Of a stretch of 64,000 nucleotides of DNA, positions 21,967-34,995 are shown piece by piece. Source of the stretch: Pezicula radicicola. Its lineage: Eukaryota; Ascomycota; Leotiomycetes; Helotiales; Dermateaceae. Below the pieces are notes generated by a model, which ran no database searches, was not told where the DNA came from, and saw only the letters and a list, made by a program, of their open reading frames with translations. The translations under genes were made by a program, and so were the position numbers. Every line of letters begins with the position of its first letter. Position 1 is the first letter of the stretch. Where the stretch lies: assembly GCA_003008705.1 (NCBI GenBank), contig PDUO01000008.1, positions 434,001 to 498,000 of the forward strand, read 5' to 3'.

Positions 21967-24678
21967 TTATATACCCGACACTTCTTTCCTCCTCAGTAAC
22001 TCTACCAATTGAGGGTCCTCTAGATCATCATCTTCCGTCTTTAAAAGTGCTGGCTTCTTCTTCACCCACTTTGCCATGCCAGCCTTCTCCTCTTCAACAT
22101 CCTCATATCCCTTTCTCAGAGATAGAAGGAAATCTTTCTTTGGTTTGGTCTTTATTGGAATCGGCAAAATTTTCTCAATCCGGTGGTTAACCAGTTCCAT
22201 AGAAGTCTTTGCTTCTATTTTCAGATGAAGTGTCTTTGAAACCGTTGGAGTGATTTTCTGCCATATGGCTTTGATACGGGCGCCGAGGATCTGGATATCC
22301 TTATTATGCTCCTTCACAATCTTCTTATCATCGAGATCAAGTCCCGAATACTGGCCATCGTCAATAGCAATGTCTAGAAGCGATATAAGGGCTGCAAGTT
22401 CGTGGAAATCAGTACTGGCGGTGACTTTGAAATGAGGTTCATTGAGGTAGTTGGTGTATTTGTTAATATCGTTGTTAAGAAACATGTCTTTGTCGCATAA
22501 TGAGATGTTCTCGAAGAAAGAGGCTGCTGCGAATCGTCTTCTGAGATCGCAGGTTTCAGGTGTAGTTGACGGTATGCATTTGGTAATTTGGTAACGGAGA
22601 GCTGCTTCCTGGACACTTGTGAAAAGTGCTCTAGAAACCTCTTGGCACTGTCATCTCGTTAGCTTTGTATTTTCATGGTTGAACCTATCACTTACACATG
22701 ATTCCCAGGAGACTTTAGGCACAGAATCGCACAACGAACTCAATGTCGTATGAACAGAGTAGAGAAGGTCAACATTATTCATAACCGTGTTATCCGCACC
22801 CATTCGCAGAAGCAGACATATCACAGACACTCTCGTCTTTTGGCGTAGGCTGTGTGCAAGTCTGCCAAATATTTCGACAATAGAACGAAGATTTGCCCAG
22901 TCTCGTGCAGGATAGGGATCAGAAACTTCTTTGACGGGTCTGATCTTCTCTGTGAAGCTAGTGTTGACTGCTGTACCTCCCAGCTTTTGAAATAAGGACT
23001 GCACCACTTCCGGTTGTAAAAGTCGGTGGGTCTGTTCCCTTGGACAGTTTTCTAAGACACCACAATATGAGTGTCGAAGAAGATCATTCTCTTCGAAGCA
23101 TAGTTCGTCAAGTAACCACATGAACAACTCATGGGGTAAAGCTCTGCCAAGTCGCACCATATTCTCAGCAAAGCCAGAAGTAAAGGATTGACGTCTGACT
23201 TTGGGATCTTCAAGCTCCCTCTTCCAGTCACTTGTGACAGCATGTACAGGGAATGACAATCCAAGGCGACCATATCTGGCTTTCTCTGCAAGCTCCTTTT
23301 TTTCCTTGCAAGAAATGCAAGTGAATACGATAAGCCGTGCAGCAGCAGCTCTAACCGTTGGTGGCGCATCAATTTTGTCTTCCTGTTCGATGTGACCTAA
23401 ACCATTATGAGATCTTAACTCGTCAAGCATTCTCCTGCGTGAGGTCCTCCTCTGTGGTTTCGGGGCTTCCTCCTGTAGTTCTGCCTGATGCCGAGCGGGA
23501 ATTACGCATTTCCTGTGTTGCCATGTTTTGCAAGTATCACAAGCAATGCTATCAGTATGGTCATCGACCTCGCCGGGATCACCGCAAATGCAGTCAAAAA
23601 TTGGTGACCCTACAGTACTTGAGAAGGGTTGTGCCGGTTCTGATAATCGACTTTCCTGGCGCTGGGCTGGTGAGGTAACCTGAGTCTCGAAAAAGTAAAA
23701 ACTCATTTCTGTGACTGTTCCCGTTGCCCTCCTCAGAACAGCTTTTTGATTTTCTGCTTCTGAGCCCTCAGAGTCACCGACCAACATATCCACCATGTTG
23801 TCGTGATCTACAACCTCATCGTCCCCAACATCATCACTCATAACCGAATCAGCATCCACATCTTGAGCCGGCTCCATCATGGTCTTCAGTCGCTTTGCTT
23901 TTTCCTCAGCAGCGTCATCAAGCTTGGCTTGCTTTATCAGGGACTTCATATCAAAAGCGTACTTTGGTTGCACTGTCAAAGGAGATGAATGAAAATTAAA
24001 CGTTTTCTTTCCTCTGGAAGGCCTTGGAGGTGTCATTGGTGTAGCATTTCTAGGGACAGAACTGGTTTGTCCTTTAGATTTGAAATCAGCCAATATGTCA
24101 GGTAGAGAATCCGAGTCCGACTCGTCGTCTTCATCATCTGAATCTTGGATAACGCGATTGTTACTAATCGCTAACTTCGAGACCAAAACTGGTTCTACAA
24201 CCGTCTTAGGTAGGGAGGAGGTTTGGCTTTGCTGGAGCAAGTGATTATTGGAGATGGAAGATGGACTTGACGTGGCATCATCAGACTCGGAATCCACAGT
24301 AGTGATTGGTGGAGGTGGACTCGAAGATCTATCTGTGTGCAACTCGGGTTGGCTCTGTTGGAACAACGAGCTGCTGGGAAGTGAAGATAAACTTGATGAA
24401 GAGGATTGACGCAGCGTCGGTTCCTGCCGGCTGGTTGTAGGCTTAACGATCGAGGGTGTTGGTTTCCTTGGGGCGGCCATGGGCCTTGCTGACTTTGAAC
24501 GTGTTGAAGTTACAGAAAGTGGTACAACAGTTATGGAATCACCGGGTTCCATAGAAGATGAAGATGTTGACCTCGGGGGGTTCTTGCTACTTTTCTCAGG
24601 TAGCGCTGCGCGCTTTGGCGCCGGAGCCTTGGGAGGAGCCTTCTTGAAGAACTCCATGATGTTCCTGTTTTGAGACAT
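21967..24678 (-). CDS. PHD-finger nuclear protein of unknown role
   Basis: Two exons (24678-22696, 22647-21967) give 887 residues. The N-terminus reads MSQNRNIMEFFKKAP, close to a PCNA-binding (PIP-like) or related short motif though with Asn at the key Gln position. A disordered Ser/Pro-rich region follows, with the acidic VIQDSDDEDDESDSDSLPD. A PHD-type zinc finger sits at about residues 361-457: CIC, CDTC, HRKC and CISC spaced as C4HC3 but with a long insert before the last Cys pair. The C-terminal half is helical and mostly free of low complexity. The 48-nt intron (22695-22648) has donor GTAAGT, branch GCTAAC and acceptor GACAG. I do not recognise the protein. The architecture suggests a chromatin or DNA-repair factor, possibly of the Nse6/SLF2 kind, which is speculation. 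It is convergent with VMA4. Confidence 0.8.
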
Positions 24679-27600
24679 CTTGACGAAGGTGCACGATTTG
24701 GCGCAAATCGCCTACAATACTGTGGAACACTGAGGTGGCTGTTGAGGATGCGCGTCATGAATTGCGACAATTAATGTTGGAGTATCGCAAAAGGCGACGC
24801 GACAGGAATGGTCGCGATACTTCGCGGTCACGTGAAACAAAATGGGTCGGTGGAAAACACTTGAAGTTTGGGGAGAATTGAGATGGAGATGATGAGTGAA
24901 GGAGAAGGGGAAGCAGCGCAGACCTACAAAAGCTTCTTATCATATTAGAAAATACCGCTCAGAGAGCTAAAGCCCACTTCGTGATGTCAGGTTCAAAATG
25001 ATTGGTGTTGCTATGGTTTGATGATGGACGCTGCTAGTACAGCTGTATTGGAGTGAGGTTATAAACCTCTTCTCGCTTATAATCACTCAACGAGCTAAAA
25101 TACGGTGACCGAGAACACCTTTAGGATTAAACGAAGCGCAAGTTGATTTGTTTACACGTTTTACTACTTCGATGCAGTCGATTTTTGTGTTAAATGTATT
25201 CGAATTCAACTAATTCTAGTTTTTAGGGTCTCGAAGTATACTCTTTCAAATTAGAAGGAAAGCGCCTGTTGCAAAGTAGGTAAGAAGGGCCAAGAAGATC
25301 AAAGGGGATCAGCGAGACATGTCCAACGAATTTCATCTGGATATAATAGGTAACAACGGAGGCTACCATTGGAGCAAGTGACTGTTATTGAACTGCGAGT
25401 AGAATCCAGGGGAAATTAAAATAACCGCTGTACCTTCTTAGTCACACTCAAGTACAAAGGTGAATAAGAGTGTCATCCTCGGAAGCTTAGCAAATCACAA
25501 ATGAGCTACTTATGGATTATGTATTTGACTAGAAATTGATGCAATAGCGATTAGGTTTTACCGTATTCGTAAGAAGAGAGGAGTCATTTTAACCTCCTGG
25601 TCGTTCATCAACGCGGAGAGAGCCTAGAAGAATTTAAGCATAAGCTTGTATTATATTAGATGTAGCTTACAATTATTACCAGACTTTAGTAGAACTAAGC
25701 GCAAAGTACATTCGAAAAGATCACGACTGTTGATATTAAATTTAGATTTGCTACCAAAGTCTTAAATGTGGACTAAGGATGGGATTGGAGTTGTTTTGAA
25801 ATTAAGCAATGATATTATTCAACTTAGTAAGTGAATTTGCTACTCATCTCTGGAGCAAGAATGGTAAGTAAAGTCTTCCTTTCTTCAGACTCCAAGGAGA
25901 AAGACGATTTTGGTATAATCCCCCTGCCTAGCCAGCCTTGCTGTAATAACTCCGTTTTCCAGTCAAGTCACCAACCAGCCTACGCGACCTCCACGTCCGC
26001 AATCTACCGTTTCTCTTCATCCAAAATCTACTTAAATTAGTCGACCAAAGCTCCTCTGTCCACCCAAATTCACCTTGTTATGTGACTTGTGTCTTCAACA
26101 CTTCAACAAGAACACGAAGTATCCCGTCGAACCAATACTAGGATCAAGATGGCGACTAGAGCGAGAACCACCAGTAAATGAATGATTAAGAGGAGCTGGA
26201 CGTAATCTGGAATTTTTTCAAATATTGAACCCCATTTATGTTTGGTGATCGCTATTGGGTTTTGACCTAGCGCTGATGGTTGTAGGGTGTTGGAAACCAT
26301 GGTTATTGATGATGGATTCTTGTGATTTAACACAGGGGAGTAGGTTGAAGAAGATTGTCACTTGGTGATAATAGGAAATCATGGAATTATAGAGAATGGT
26401 TAGGCTACCTGTGCAATGACCGACCTCCGGCAAATTGGCTGCCCACATTTGCGCCTGTGTCTATGAGTCTTAATCGTGACGCAAATACTTATTGACATTC
26501 GAGGTTGTATTTATCAACGGCTAGTTATAGACCACTTCCACAGCTTGTAGACAACGGACTTAATTGCAAGCACGTAAATAAGCAACTATGTGTTGTCATT
26601 GACATGGATCTAGGTACTCGTTGAAGTATCGCTGTCCCATGAATGTACATTTCTCGAAAACCTTGAAATGAAAACATAGCGGGTCAAACAAAGCGTCTCA
26701 TACTGCGTGTGACTGTTTGAAGTTGTAGAGAGTTGGCAATTTTAATACCGATGCTGTGGGACATAACTACTATCCATAATGGTAGGCCTCTTACATGTAC
26801 AGCAAGAAACAGTGTTATCGCTTAGTAAGTTATTTGATCTTTAGCTCTAGATGTTGTAGAGCCAGACAAAGGAGACAGAATCGGTCTTAGCAAAGCTATG
26901 GGCACGAGTCTAGCTCTTGCGAGATCCCTTAAATTAACAATACCTTATTCTCTCAGCTGCAGTATTTCGTGGGCGCTGGCGCTTTGATATCCAGTTTGCC
27001 TGAACATTCTGCCTTGCTGAGAAATCCATCGAAATCGGGAGAGTCATTCGTTATATAGATATAACAGTAGTTGCTGAATGAAGCTTACGGCTCACTTGTA
27101 TGACACGAGCTTTCATGCAACACAAGCCCATGCATACTTAATGTCAGACGGAGACGTTGAATGATCGTAGACTGAAGAGAGGAGATTCAACTCCATTGAC
27201 GTTGTTGTCAATGTTTGATTGTGGAGGCTGTTCACCCAAGTTAGTCACCCTCGTCTTTACGTAGCATTTCGTAGAGAGCAGCCCTGAACACATGCGCAAA
27301 GCCAATGGATCATAGAGGCTTAAAAAGTCCATCGGAGCCGAAGTTTTTTTTAAAAGCCTTTCATCTTTCATATCTCCGGAAAGAGTCATTCTACGCCGCT
27401 ACGCATGATCATGTTCATGAATTGATTGGTGATTATTATTGGCCTCGTACTCCGTACCGGCTCTACCGCTTGCAGCTGAGTAAGAACACTTGGTCGTACT
27501 GTTAGCTCAATCTCCCATGGTGCCGAAGGTGATTAGATTAGGTAGGTGCTACTGTACGAAATACTCCGCTGCTGTTACTGTTAAAGTCGGACCCGTCTTT

Positions 27601-29357
27601 GTTTGAACTCTGAAGTCGCTGACAGCTCGTTACCTGTGGCACGGCTCTGAAGAGCATCCATGTTCCGAAGGAGTCAACGGAGGTACACGATCCACACGTG
27701 ATAAGAGAATGGCGCACATGAAAAATAAGACAAAGTCAATGGGGCTTTGTCTTGCCCAGCGCCCCTATCTCATACCCCGATTAAGGTACTGTGGGCCTCT
27801 ATGCTTATCACAATAATAGTAGTAGGGCGGTTCAAATACAGTACAAATGGTTCAGATGATGACGATGTGTCTTGCATATTTGGTGTTCATTAAGATGTTA
27901 ACACCTTGCACAGTTTTGAGACGGGGGGACGGACCGTAGCCATTCATGTAAAACGCGACCAAAATCCAGCGACATCCAGGCTCCACGCCCTCCTTGCGTC
28001 TGACCATGGACTCTCCGTGCGTCATCTTTTTTGCTCTGTTTATGGCTCACGGCTTTGCAAGTTGGAATCACGGTTCCTTTCAGCGCATTTATGAAAGAAG
28101 CTGCAAATGGGGGGTTGGTAATTATTTTATGCACTAATAAATCATACATACTTGGCTCGCCGGGTCTTCCGTACTATTCTCGACACTTGGGAGCTTGGTT
28201 GCTCTTGGTAACAAATTTAACGAAAAGGCTGACGTTCCTTCTGAAATTAAAGCCTCGCAGGAGGGTACGACTTCAGGAAGAACCTTGCCCCTTTCTGCTC
28301 TTACGGCTGACACATCAGATCCAACCCTGCGTTCCTGAGCACTGAGAGCAGACGGCCCTAGGAAAGTAGTTACCACCGTGAGGGCGCAAAGTTTCCTGTG
28401 CCTCCGAATGTTGGCTGTGTGAGAATGCTGGAAGCTCCGAAGGTTCCCGGGGTATTCTTGTAATGAATGATAACAGCGCAACAGAATTCCTCGGATGTAC
28501 GTCTCGGCGATTAGTTCATCTCCAGGCCCCGAAGACCCCTGGCGCGAATCAATTCGCAGCAAGCAAGGTAGAGCTTGTTGTACGCCTAAGGTTTGAAGGG
28601 CGATTCCTAGTTGGTAAGCGTGGACTGTGTTAGACCCTCCACAGCGCGCCGCAGCCCTGAAGGCGGAATAATCAGATCTTAACAGAGTCTCTCTGCTTTT
28701 AGTACGAAACCACAGTACGAAGTGCTGTGCCACCATACTCCTCAATTCCCATCATTGTATAGTACAGTACCTATTCTATGCTACAGCCCCTTCGTACACT
28801 TGCTATCGTCTCTTCTTTCGTTGTGCGCGGGAAATTTCAATCTCGATCATACATCGTTCCGTACTGCACCTCCTTAGTTAGATACCCAACTAGCGCCAAC
28901 TGGTGCTCCGAGCAGCCCGGCTACTTCGACACTGGCAGGCTTACCTACTGCCCGTTCCCCTCGAAATCATTGCATTATTTTAAAGCATCATAGAACACCC
29001 CAACACCGGCCAGACAGCAACAACGCAAGCAATTCGACCCTGGACCGTGTGCTGGTAACTACTGGCAATTCTCTTTTGTTAAAAGCCAGTCAATTTGTGT
29101 GGAGCACCTCCTTCTGTTCATCGACCTTTCTCGGACTTCGGCACCAGGCTCATTCATCTTACTAAGCTAGCTGCGACTTGAACACCTATATTTCTCTCCC
29201 TGTGTAGATACACTTTCGCCTTGGACACGACAACTTACGAGAGCCCCACGAACCGCACAACTGCAATTGATCGCAAATCCGTTGGCGACCGCGAACTCTG
29301 GCGACGACACTTGACTGCCTCCGGGCTTTGCCCGTGTCCAGCAACTCCTAATCAAGA
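24679..29357. other. Long gene-poor interval
   Basis: In 4.7 kb I find no convincing gene apart from one possible small membrane protein (listed separately). The first 2.5 kb is AT-rich. 27.9-28.75 kb is GC-richer and holds a 203-codon open frame on the minus strand (28134-28745) without family signal. The last 300-400 bases should be promoter and leader of the P4-ATPase gene. Confidence 0.5.
26103..26300 (-). CDS. Possible small single-span membrane protein
   Basis: A 65-residue open frame starts at ATG 26300 (MVSNTLQPSALG). It contains one strong hydrophobic helix, VQLLLIIHLLVVLALVAILI, followed by VLVRRDTSCSC. Nothing supports expression, the frame extends upstream without an ATG, and the surroundings are gene-poor, so this may be chance. 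Confidence 0.2.
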   Translation of the reverse strand: MVSNTLQPSALGQNPIAITKHKWGSIFEKIPDYVQLLLIIHLLVVLALVAILILVLVRRDTSCSC

Positions 29358-32300
29358 ATGACGCCTCAGCTACCCAGCGACGGAGAACCTATACCTGCAG
29401 GACCGGGAACGAAACGGCTACGATGGGCGACGCAAAGAGTGAAGGGCAAAAGCGGGAGCAAGAAGCGAATGTCAATACTCGGTCGTCTGCAGCATAAAGG
29501 TTCGCAGAATGAGAAGAAGAGAGAGTCTGGTGGCGGCGAGTCTCTTGCTACGACAGAGCTGGATGGAATCCAAGAGGAACGGGAACCCAGCGAGGATGGA
29601 GGTAATGGAATTTCTAACGACGAAGTCAACGATGACGAGGGCCAGGGCCCCAGAACGCTTTACTTCAATCAACCCCTTCCTCCGAACTCTTTAGACGAGA
29701 ATGGACATCCTAAAGCACAGTTCAGGAGAAACAAAATCAGAACGGCGAAATACACGCCTTTGTCCTTCGTTCCCAAGAATATTTGGTACCAGTTTCAGAA
29801 CCTGGCCAACCTTTATTTCCTATTCTTAATTATTCTTGCTGTAAGTCTAACATTGCTGGTACCATTTCCCTTCAATTTGTTGCTAATTCTCAATCTCAGA
29901 TCTTCAGCATTTTTGGTGCATCGAATCCCGGCCTGAACGCAGTACCTTTGATTGTCATTGTTTTCATAACGGCTGTCAAGGATGCGATCGAAGATTATCG
30001 GAGGACGATTTTGGACATTGAACTGAACAATTCCCCTGTTCACCGTCTTGTAGATTGGGATAACGTCAATGTCAGTACAGACAATGTCTCACTGTGGAGG
30101 AGGATTAAGAAAGCCACGACGAAAATTATAGTGTCTACATTCCAAGCTATCAAGGGGGGTAAAGGCAAGAAGGATGGCAAAACCGACGCAGACCGTGCTC
30201 TCGACGAAGGACGACCTTCCTATGAGACCAGGGCTACTCGACGTGAATCTGCGTACAGCCAAAGGACGTCCTTTGCATCTGCGCGGGAGGATATTCAAAT
30301 GACCCCGGTACCATCCCCACTACCTCGTGCAGACCGGAACGAAAATGGCTTGGAAATACCCCACGAGCATGATCGCCCCTCGACTGCTTTCTCGTACGAA
30401 GCCGGGGAGCATGCACCCATCACGAGGAGCTTTGGGAGTCTGATTAACCCCAACAAGCAAGGGTCAGGAAAGGCAAGATTCCACCAAGACTGTTGGAAAA
30501 ACGTTCAAGTGGGTGATTTCGTCCGGATATACAACGACGACCAGCTCCCCTCAGATATCATCGTTCTGTCCACTTCTGATCCCGATGGTGCCTGCTATGT
30601 TGAAACTAAGAATTTGGATGGTGAGACGAACTTAAAGGTTCGGCATTCCCTACGCAGTGGTAGGGGAATCAAGCACGCTCGTGATTGTGAGCGGACAGAA
30701 TTTACCATAGAAAGCGAACCACCTCAGCCAAATCTTTACCAATACAGTGGTGTTGCGCGATGGACTCAACACAACCCAAAAGACCCAAAGGGCCGCGGCG
30801 AAGAAATGGCAGAGCCTATTTCTATCAACAACATACTCCTTCGAGGAACTAACTTGAGAAATACAGAATGGGTTCTTGGGGTTGTCCTTTTCACTGGCCC
30901 GGACACGAAAATCATGATGAATTCCGGAATCACACCTAGTAAACGGTCTCGGATCACGCGTGAACTAAACTGGATTGTCATCTACAACTTCATCCTTCTC
31001 CTCATAATGTGCTTGTGCTCTGGACTTGTCGAAGGCATTATTTGGGGGCAGGGCAAGGAGTCCTTGGACTTCTTTGAATTTGGTTCCATTGGCGGTACTC
31101 CAGCTCTCAACGGTTTCATTACTTTCTGGGCCGCAGTCATTCTGTTCCAAAACATGGTGCCTATCTCCCTCTACATCTCCCTTGAGATTGTCAAGACGCT
31201 TCAAGCTTTCTTCATCTACAGCGATATCGACATGTACTACGAGAAGATCGATTACCCCTGCACTCCAAAGTCGTGGGCCATTTCAGACGATCTTGGTCAA
31301 ATAGAGTATATCTTCTCAGACAAGACAGGAACGTTGACTCAGAACGTTATGGAGTTTAAGAAGGCTACTATCAATGGTGTTCCCTATGGTGAGGCGTACA
31401 CAGAAGCGCAAGCCGGCATGCAAAAACGACAGGGTATCGATGTTGAGAAGGAGGGCGCCAGGGCTCAACAACAAATCAAAGAAGCGCGTGCGAAAATGCT
31501 TGTTGAAATTCGGAAACTCCACAATAACCCTTACCTTCATGATGACGAACTGACATTCGTTGCTCCGGATTTCGTCACTGACCTTGCTGGAGAAGCAGGT
31601 CAAGAACAAGCAGACGCCAATCATCAGTTTATGCTCGCTCTCGCTCTTTGCCATACCGTCATTTCCGAGACTACACCAGGTGACCCTCCACGGATTGAGT
31701 TCAAGGCACAATCACCTGATGAAGCCGCCTTGGTAGCTACCGCTCGTGATGTTGGATTCACCGTGCTGGGCAACTCTACAGACGGAATACGCCTGAATGT
31801 TTTAGGTGAGGATCGAACATACACCGTCCTCAACACTCTCGAGTTCAACTCTACCAGGAAGCGTATGAGTGCAATCATCAGGATGGCAGACAATAGAATC
31901 ATTCTTTTCTGTAAGGGTGCTGATTCAATCATCTATTCGCGATTAAAACGTGGAGAGCAAGCCGAGCTGCGACGAGCAACTGCCGAACACCTTGAAATGT
32001 TTGCTAGAGAAGGACTACGAACATTGTGTATTGCTCAGAGGGTTCTTGGCGAAGAAGAATATCAAAAATGGAGCAAGGAGCACGAGCTTGCTGCAGCTGC
32101 TGTCGAGGACCGGGAGGATAAATTGGAGGCGGTTTCGGACAAGATTGAGCGAGAACTGACTTTATTGGGTGGCACTGCTATCGAGGATCGTTTACAAGAG
32201 GGAGTACCTGACACGATTGCTCTCCTCGCCGAGGCTGGTATCAAACTCTGGGTCTTAACTGGCGACAAGGTAGAGACGGCCATTAACATTGGATTTTCTT

Positions 32301-34022
32301 GCAACCTTCTCAACAATGATATGGAACTTATTGTCTTCAAGATTGAGGACGACCAGATATCTACAGCCGAGGCCGAACTTGATAAGCACTTATTGGGTTT
32401 CAATATGACTGGATCGGACGCAGAGCTTAAAGCTGCCAAGAAGAATCATGAACCACCAGCGCCAACCCACGCGATAGTTATTGACGGGGACTCGCTCAAA
32501 TTGGTCTTAGATGAGCAGATACGCCAAAAATTCCTCCTTCTGTGCAAACAATGCAAGTCTGTTCTTTGCTGTAGAGTCAGTCCCGCCCAGAAGGCAGCGG
32601 TTGTGTCTATGGTCAAGAATGGATTGGATGTCATGACCTTGTCGATTGGAGATGGAGCAAATGATGTGGCAATGATCCAAGAGGCCGATATTGGCGTAGG
32701 TATTGCTGGTGAAGAAGGAAGACAAGCTGTCATGTCATCCGATTATGCTATCGGTCAATTCCGCTTCCTGCAAAGACTCGTCCTGGTACATGGACGTTGG
32801 TCATACAGGAGGCTTGGAGAGACAATCGCAAATTTCTTCTACAAAAACGTGGTTTGGACCTTTACCATCTTCTGGTATCAAATATTCGCCAATTTCGATA
32901 TGACATACCTTTACGACTACACCTATATCTTGCTCTTCAATTTGGCCTTCACCTCTCTTCCAATCATCTTCATGGGTGTCCTGGACCAGGATGTGAGCGA
33001 CAAGGTATCTCTCGCAGTTCCTCAACTGTACCGACGTGGAATTGAGCGAAAGGAATGGACAGACACCAAGTTCTGGTAGGCATTATCCCAGGACGATAAT
33101 GGCCAATTGCTAACAATATTTTAGGCTCTACATGTCCGATGGACTCTATCAATCGCTGGTATGCTTTTTCTTTGCCTGGTTCTTATTCAGGGAAGGCACT
33201 TTTGTTACTACCACAGGCCAAGACCTAAGCGATCGTGAGCGCTTTGGTGTATACATTGGTCCCGCAGCGGTCATCTGCATCAACCTTTACATTCTTCTCA
33301 ATAGCTACCGATGGGACTGGTTAATGGGCCTCCTTGTTGCCATCAGTGTTCTGCTCATCTTCTTCTGGACCGGCGTATACTCGGCTTTCTCTTCCTCGGA
33401 ATATTTTTACAAGGCTGCTCCCGAATGTTTTGGGCAACCGACCTTTTGGGCAGTCTTGTTTTTATCTGTTATAGCGTCTCTCCTACCCAGAATTTGCATC
33501 AAGGCCGTCCAGAAGGTATATTTCCCTTACGATGTCGATATTGTGCGAGAGCAAGTCCGTCAAGGTAAATTTGCGTACCTTGACACTTTGGAAGACAAGT
33601 ATGCTCTACCCAAATCAAAAAGCTCTTCCCGGACGTCTTCCGAAATCGCAAAGCCGAGTAAGCACACCCATTATCCGAGTGTTGATGAAGATCTTCGACC
33701 AATTTACCCACCTTCAGTCGCACAAACCGCTACCACACACAATCCTCGAAGTCAAAACGGCAGTGATGGAACAGATTTCACTCGGCATCGAGCTTCATTG
33801 GAAGCTCCTACACGACCATCTTACGATAGGGCACGACCGTCATATGACACTCAAACACACAGAACAAGACCATCATTCGATAGAATGCGTGCCTCGATGG
33901 ATCGCATCCGGCCGAGTTACGAGCAGAGTAATGACTTCACTTCAGCCGCCCTCTTGACGAGGATGGAGTCAAGTAACTGTCCTGGACCCCATCAAAGCAA
34001 AAGAAACGACGTTGCTGAGTAA
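29358..34022 (+). CDS. DNF1: P4-type phospholipid-translocating ATPase (Dnf1/Dnf2 class)
   Basis: Three exons (29358-29840, 29900-33075, 33125-34022) give 1518 residues, the usual Dnf1 size. Family marks are NPGLNAVPLIVIVFITAVKD in the first spans, the actuator motif as LDGETNLK, the phosphorylation site DKTGTLTQN with Asp at about residue 635, KGADSIIYSRL, LTGDKVETAINIGFSC and GDGANDVAMIQEA. About ten membrane spans are split four before and six after the cytosolic domains. The NPGLNAVPL and DAIEDYRRTILD sequences favour the plasma-membrane Dnf1/2 group over Drs2. The C-terminal tail has repeated RPSYD/RPSFDR units. The enzyme moves phosphatidylcholine/ethanolamine-type lipids to the cytosolic leaflet, normally with a Cdc50-type partner. 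Introns use GTAAGT and GTAGGC donors. Confidence 0.95.
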
Positions 34023-34995
34023 TGGATGACTTGAATTTGGACGAATAGCAGCTTTTGTACAAAAACTCGTTTCCTTTGTCTGTTGATACACAAGATCTCG
34101 AAGCATGATGATTTGCATGAGCGATCTACGACCTGGTTTTTTTGTTGTTGCATTCCGCACTGGGCGTTCAGGGAGTTTTTAATGGTTGGTTCAAGGCGCA
34201 GAACGGCGGGATCGAAAGATATTCTGATTCAGCCGGTTTACTTTATATTTTTAGAACGTTCCCCTACCACGCACCTGAGGAGACGGACTTAGTGTTTTTA
34301 CGTAGGGATTGTGGGTAGAATTGATCCATCTGGATCCTTCTGTATATATGACTTTGCTCTGAAAACCGTAATTGAACAAAATTCAATACTACTTCTCTTC
34401 GACTAATAAATGACCACTTTTTGTGATACTTCTTGCAGCAATATTATAGCCACTTGTGATGAAAGACAATACTCTGCTAATTCTTCGTTGAAATGAAACC
34501 GTACAATTCCCCAACGCAAGAGAATAATCATTCTACCTACCTATCAACCTGCCTGATAAAACCCTCCAATGAATTGATAGGTAGCCTTGTGGGCGAGGCT
34601 GACAATTGCTACTCGTACCTACCTAGCAGAGTCTGCGCGCGCTCGCGTCATCCCTGACAAGTTCAACCTCACTTTAAAGTGCTAAAGTGCCTACCTATTG
34701 CAACCACCAGACCAAACGCATGACAGTGAATCACATAGGTTGCCGTCCTCTTCCTTTTTCATTTCATCTTCGTCGCTGCACTAGCCTTAGTCTCAATATT
34801 GCCTCTAGGTTTTGACTTGCCACTCCTTCCTTCAACCTTTCCCTCTTTCCAACAACTCCACCGAGTCTTCACAGATCCACTACATAATCCTTTCTGCACT
34901 GCCTGATACCGTGAACTACGAATATCTGATTGCAAACTCTCTCCCTTCCAATCCGTAGTCCAACAATGTGCGCATAGGACACGACGTCTTCAGAC
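34023..34995. other. Intergenic, SEN1 promoter and leader
   Basis: The 3' flank of the P4-ATPase is followed by the SEN1 promoter. It includes a perfect 11-bp inverted repeat (listed) and CT-rich leader sequence at 34.75-34.95 kb. No gene is seen. Confidence 0.5.
34537..34584. repeat. Perfect 11-bp inverted repeat
   Basis: CTACCTATCAA at 34537-34547 is matched by TTGATAGGTAG at 34574-34584 with a 26-base spacer. It could form a hairpin or bind a dimeric protein. Chance is possible. Confidence 0.6.
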
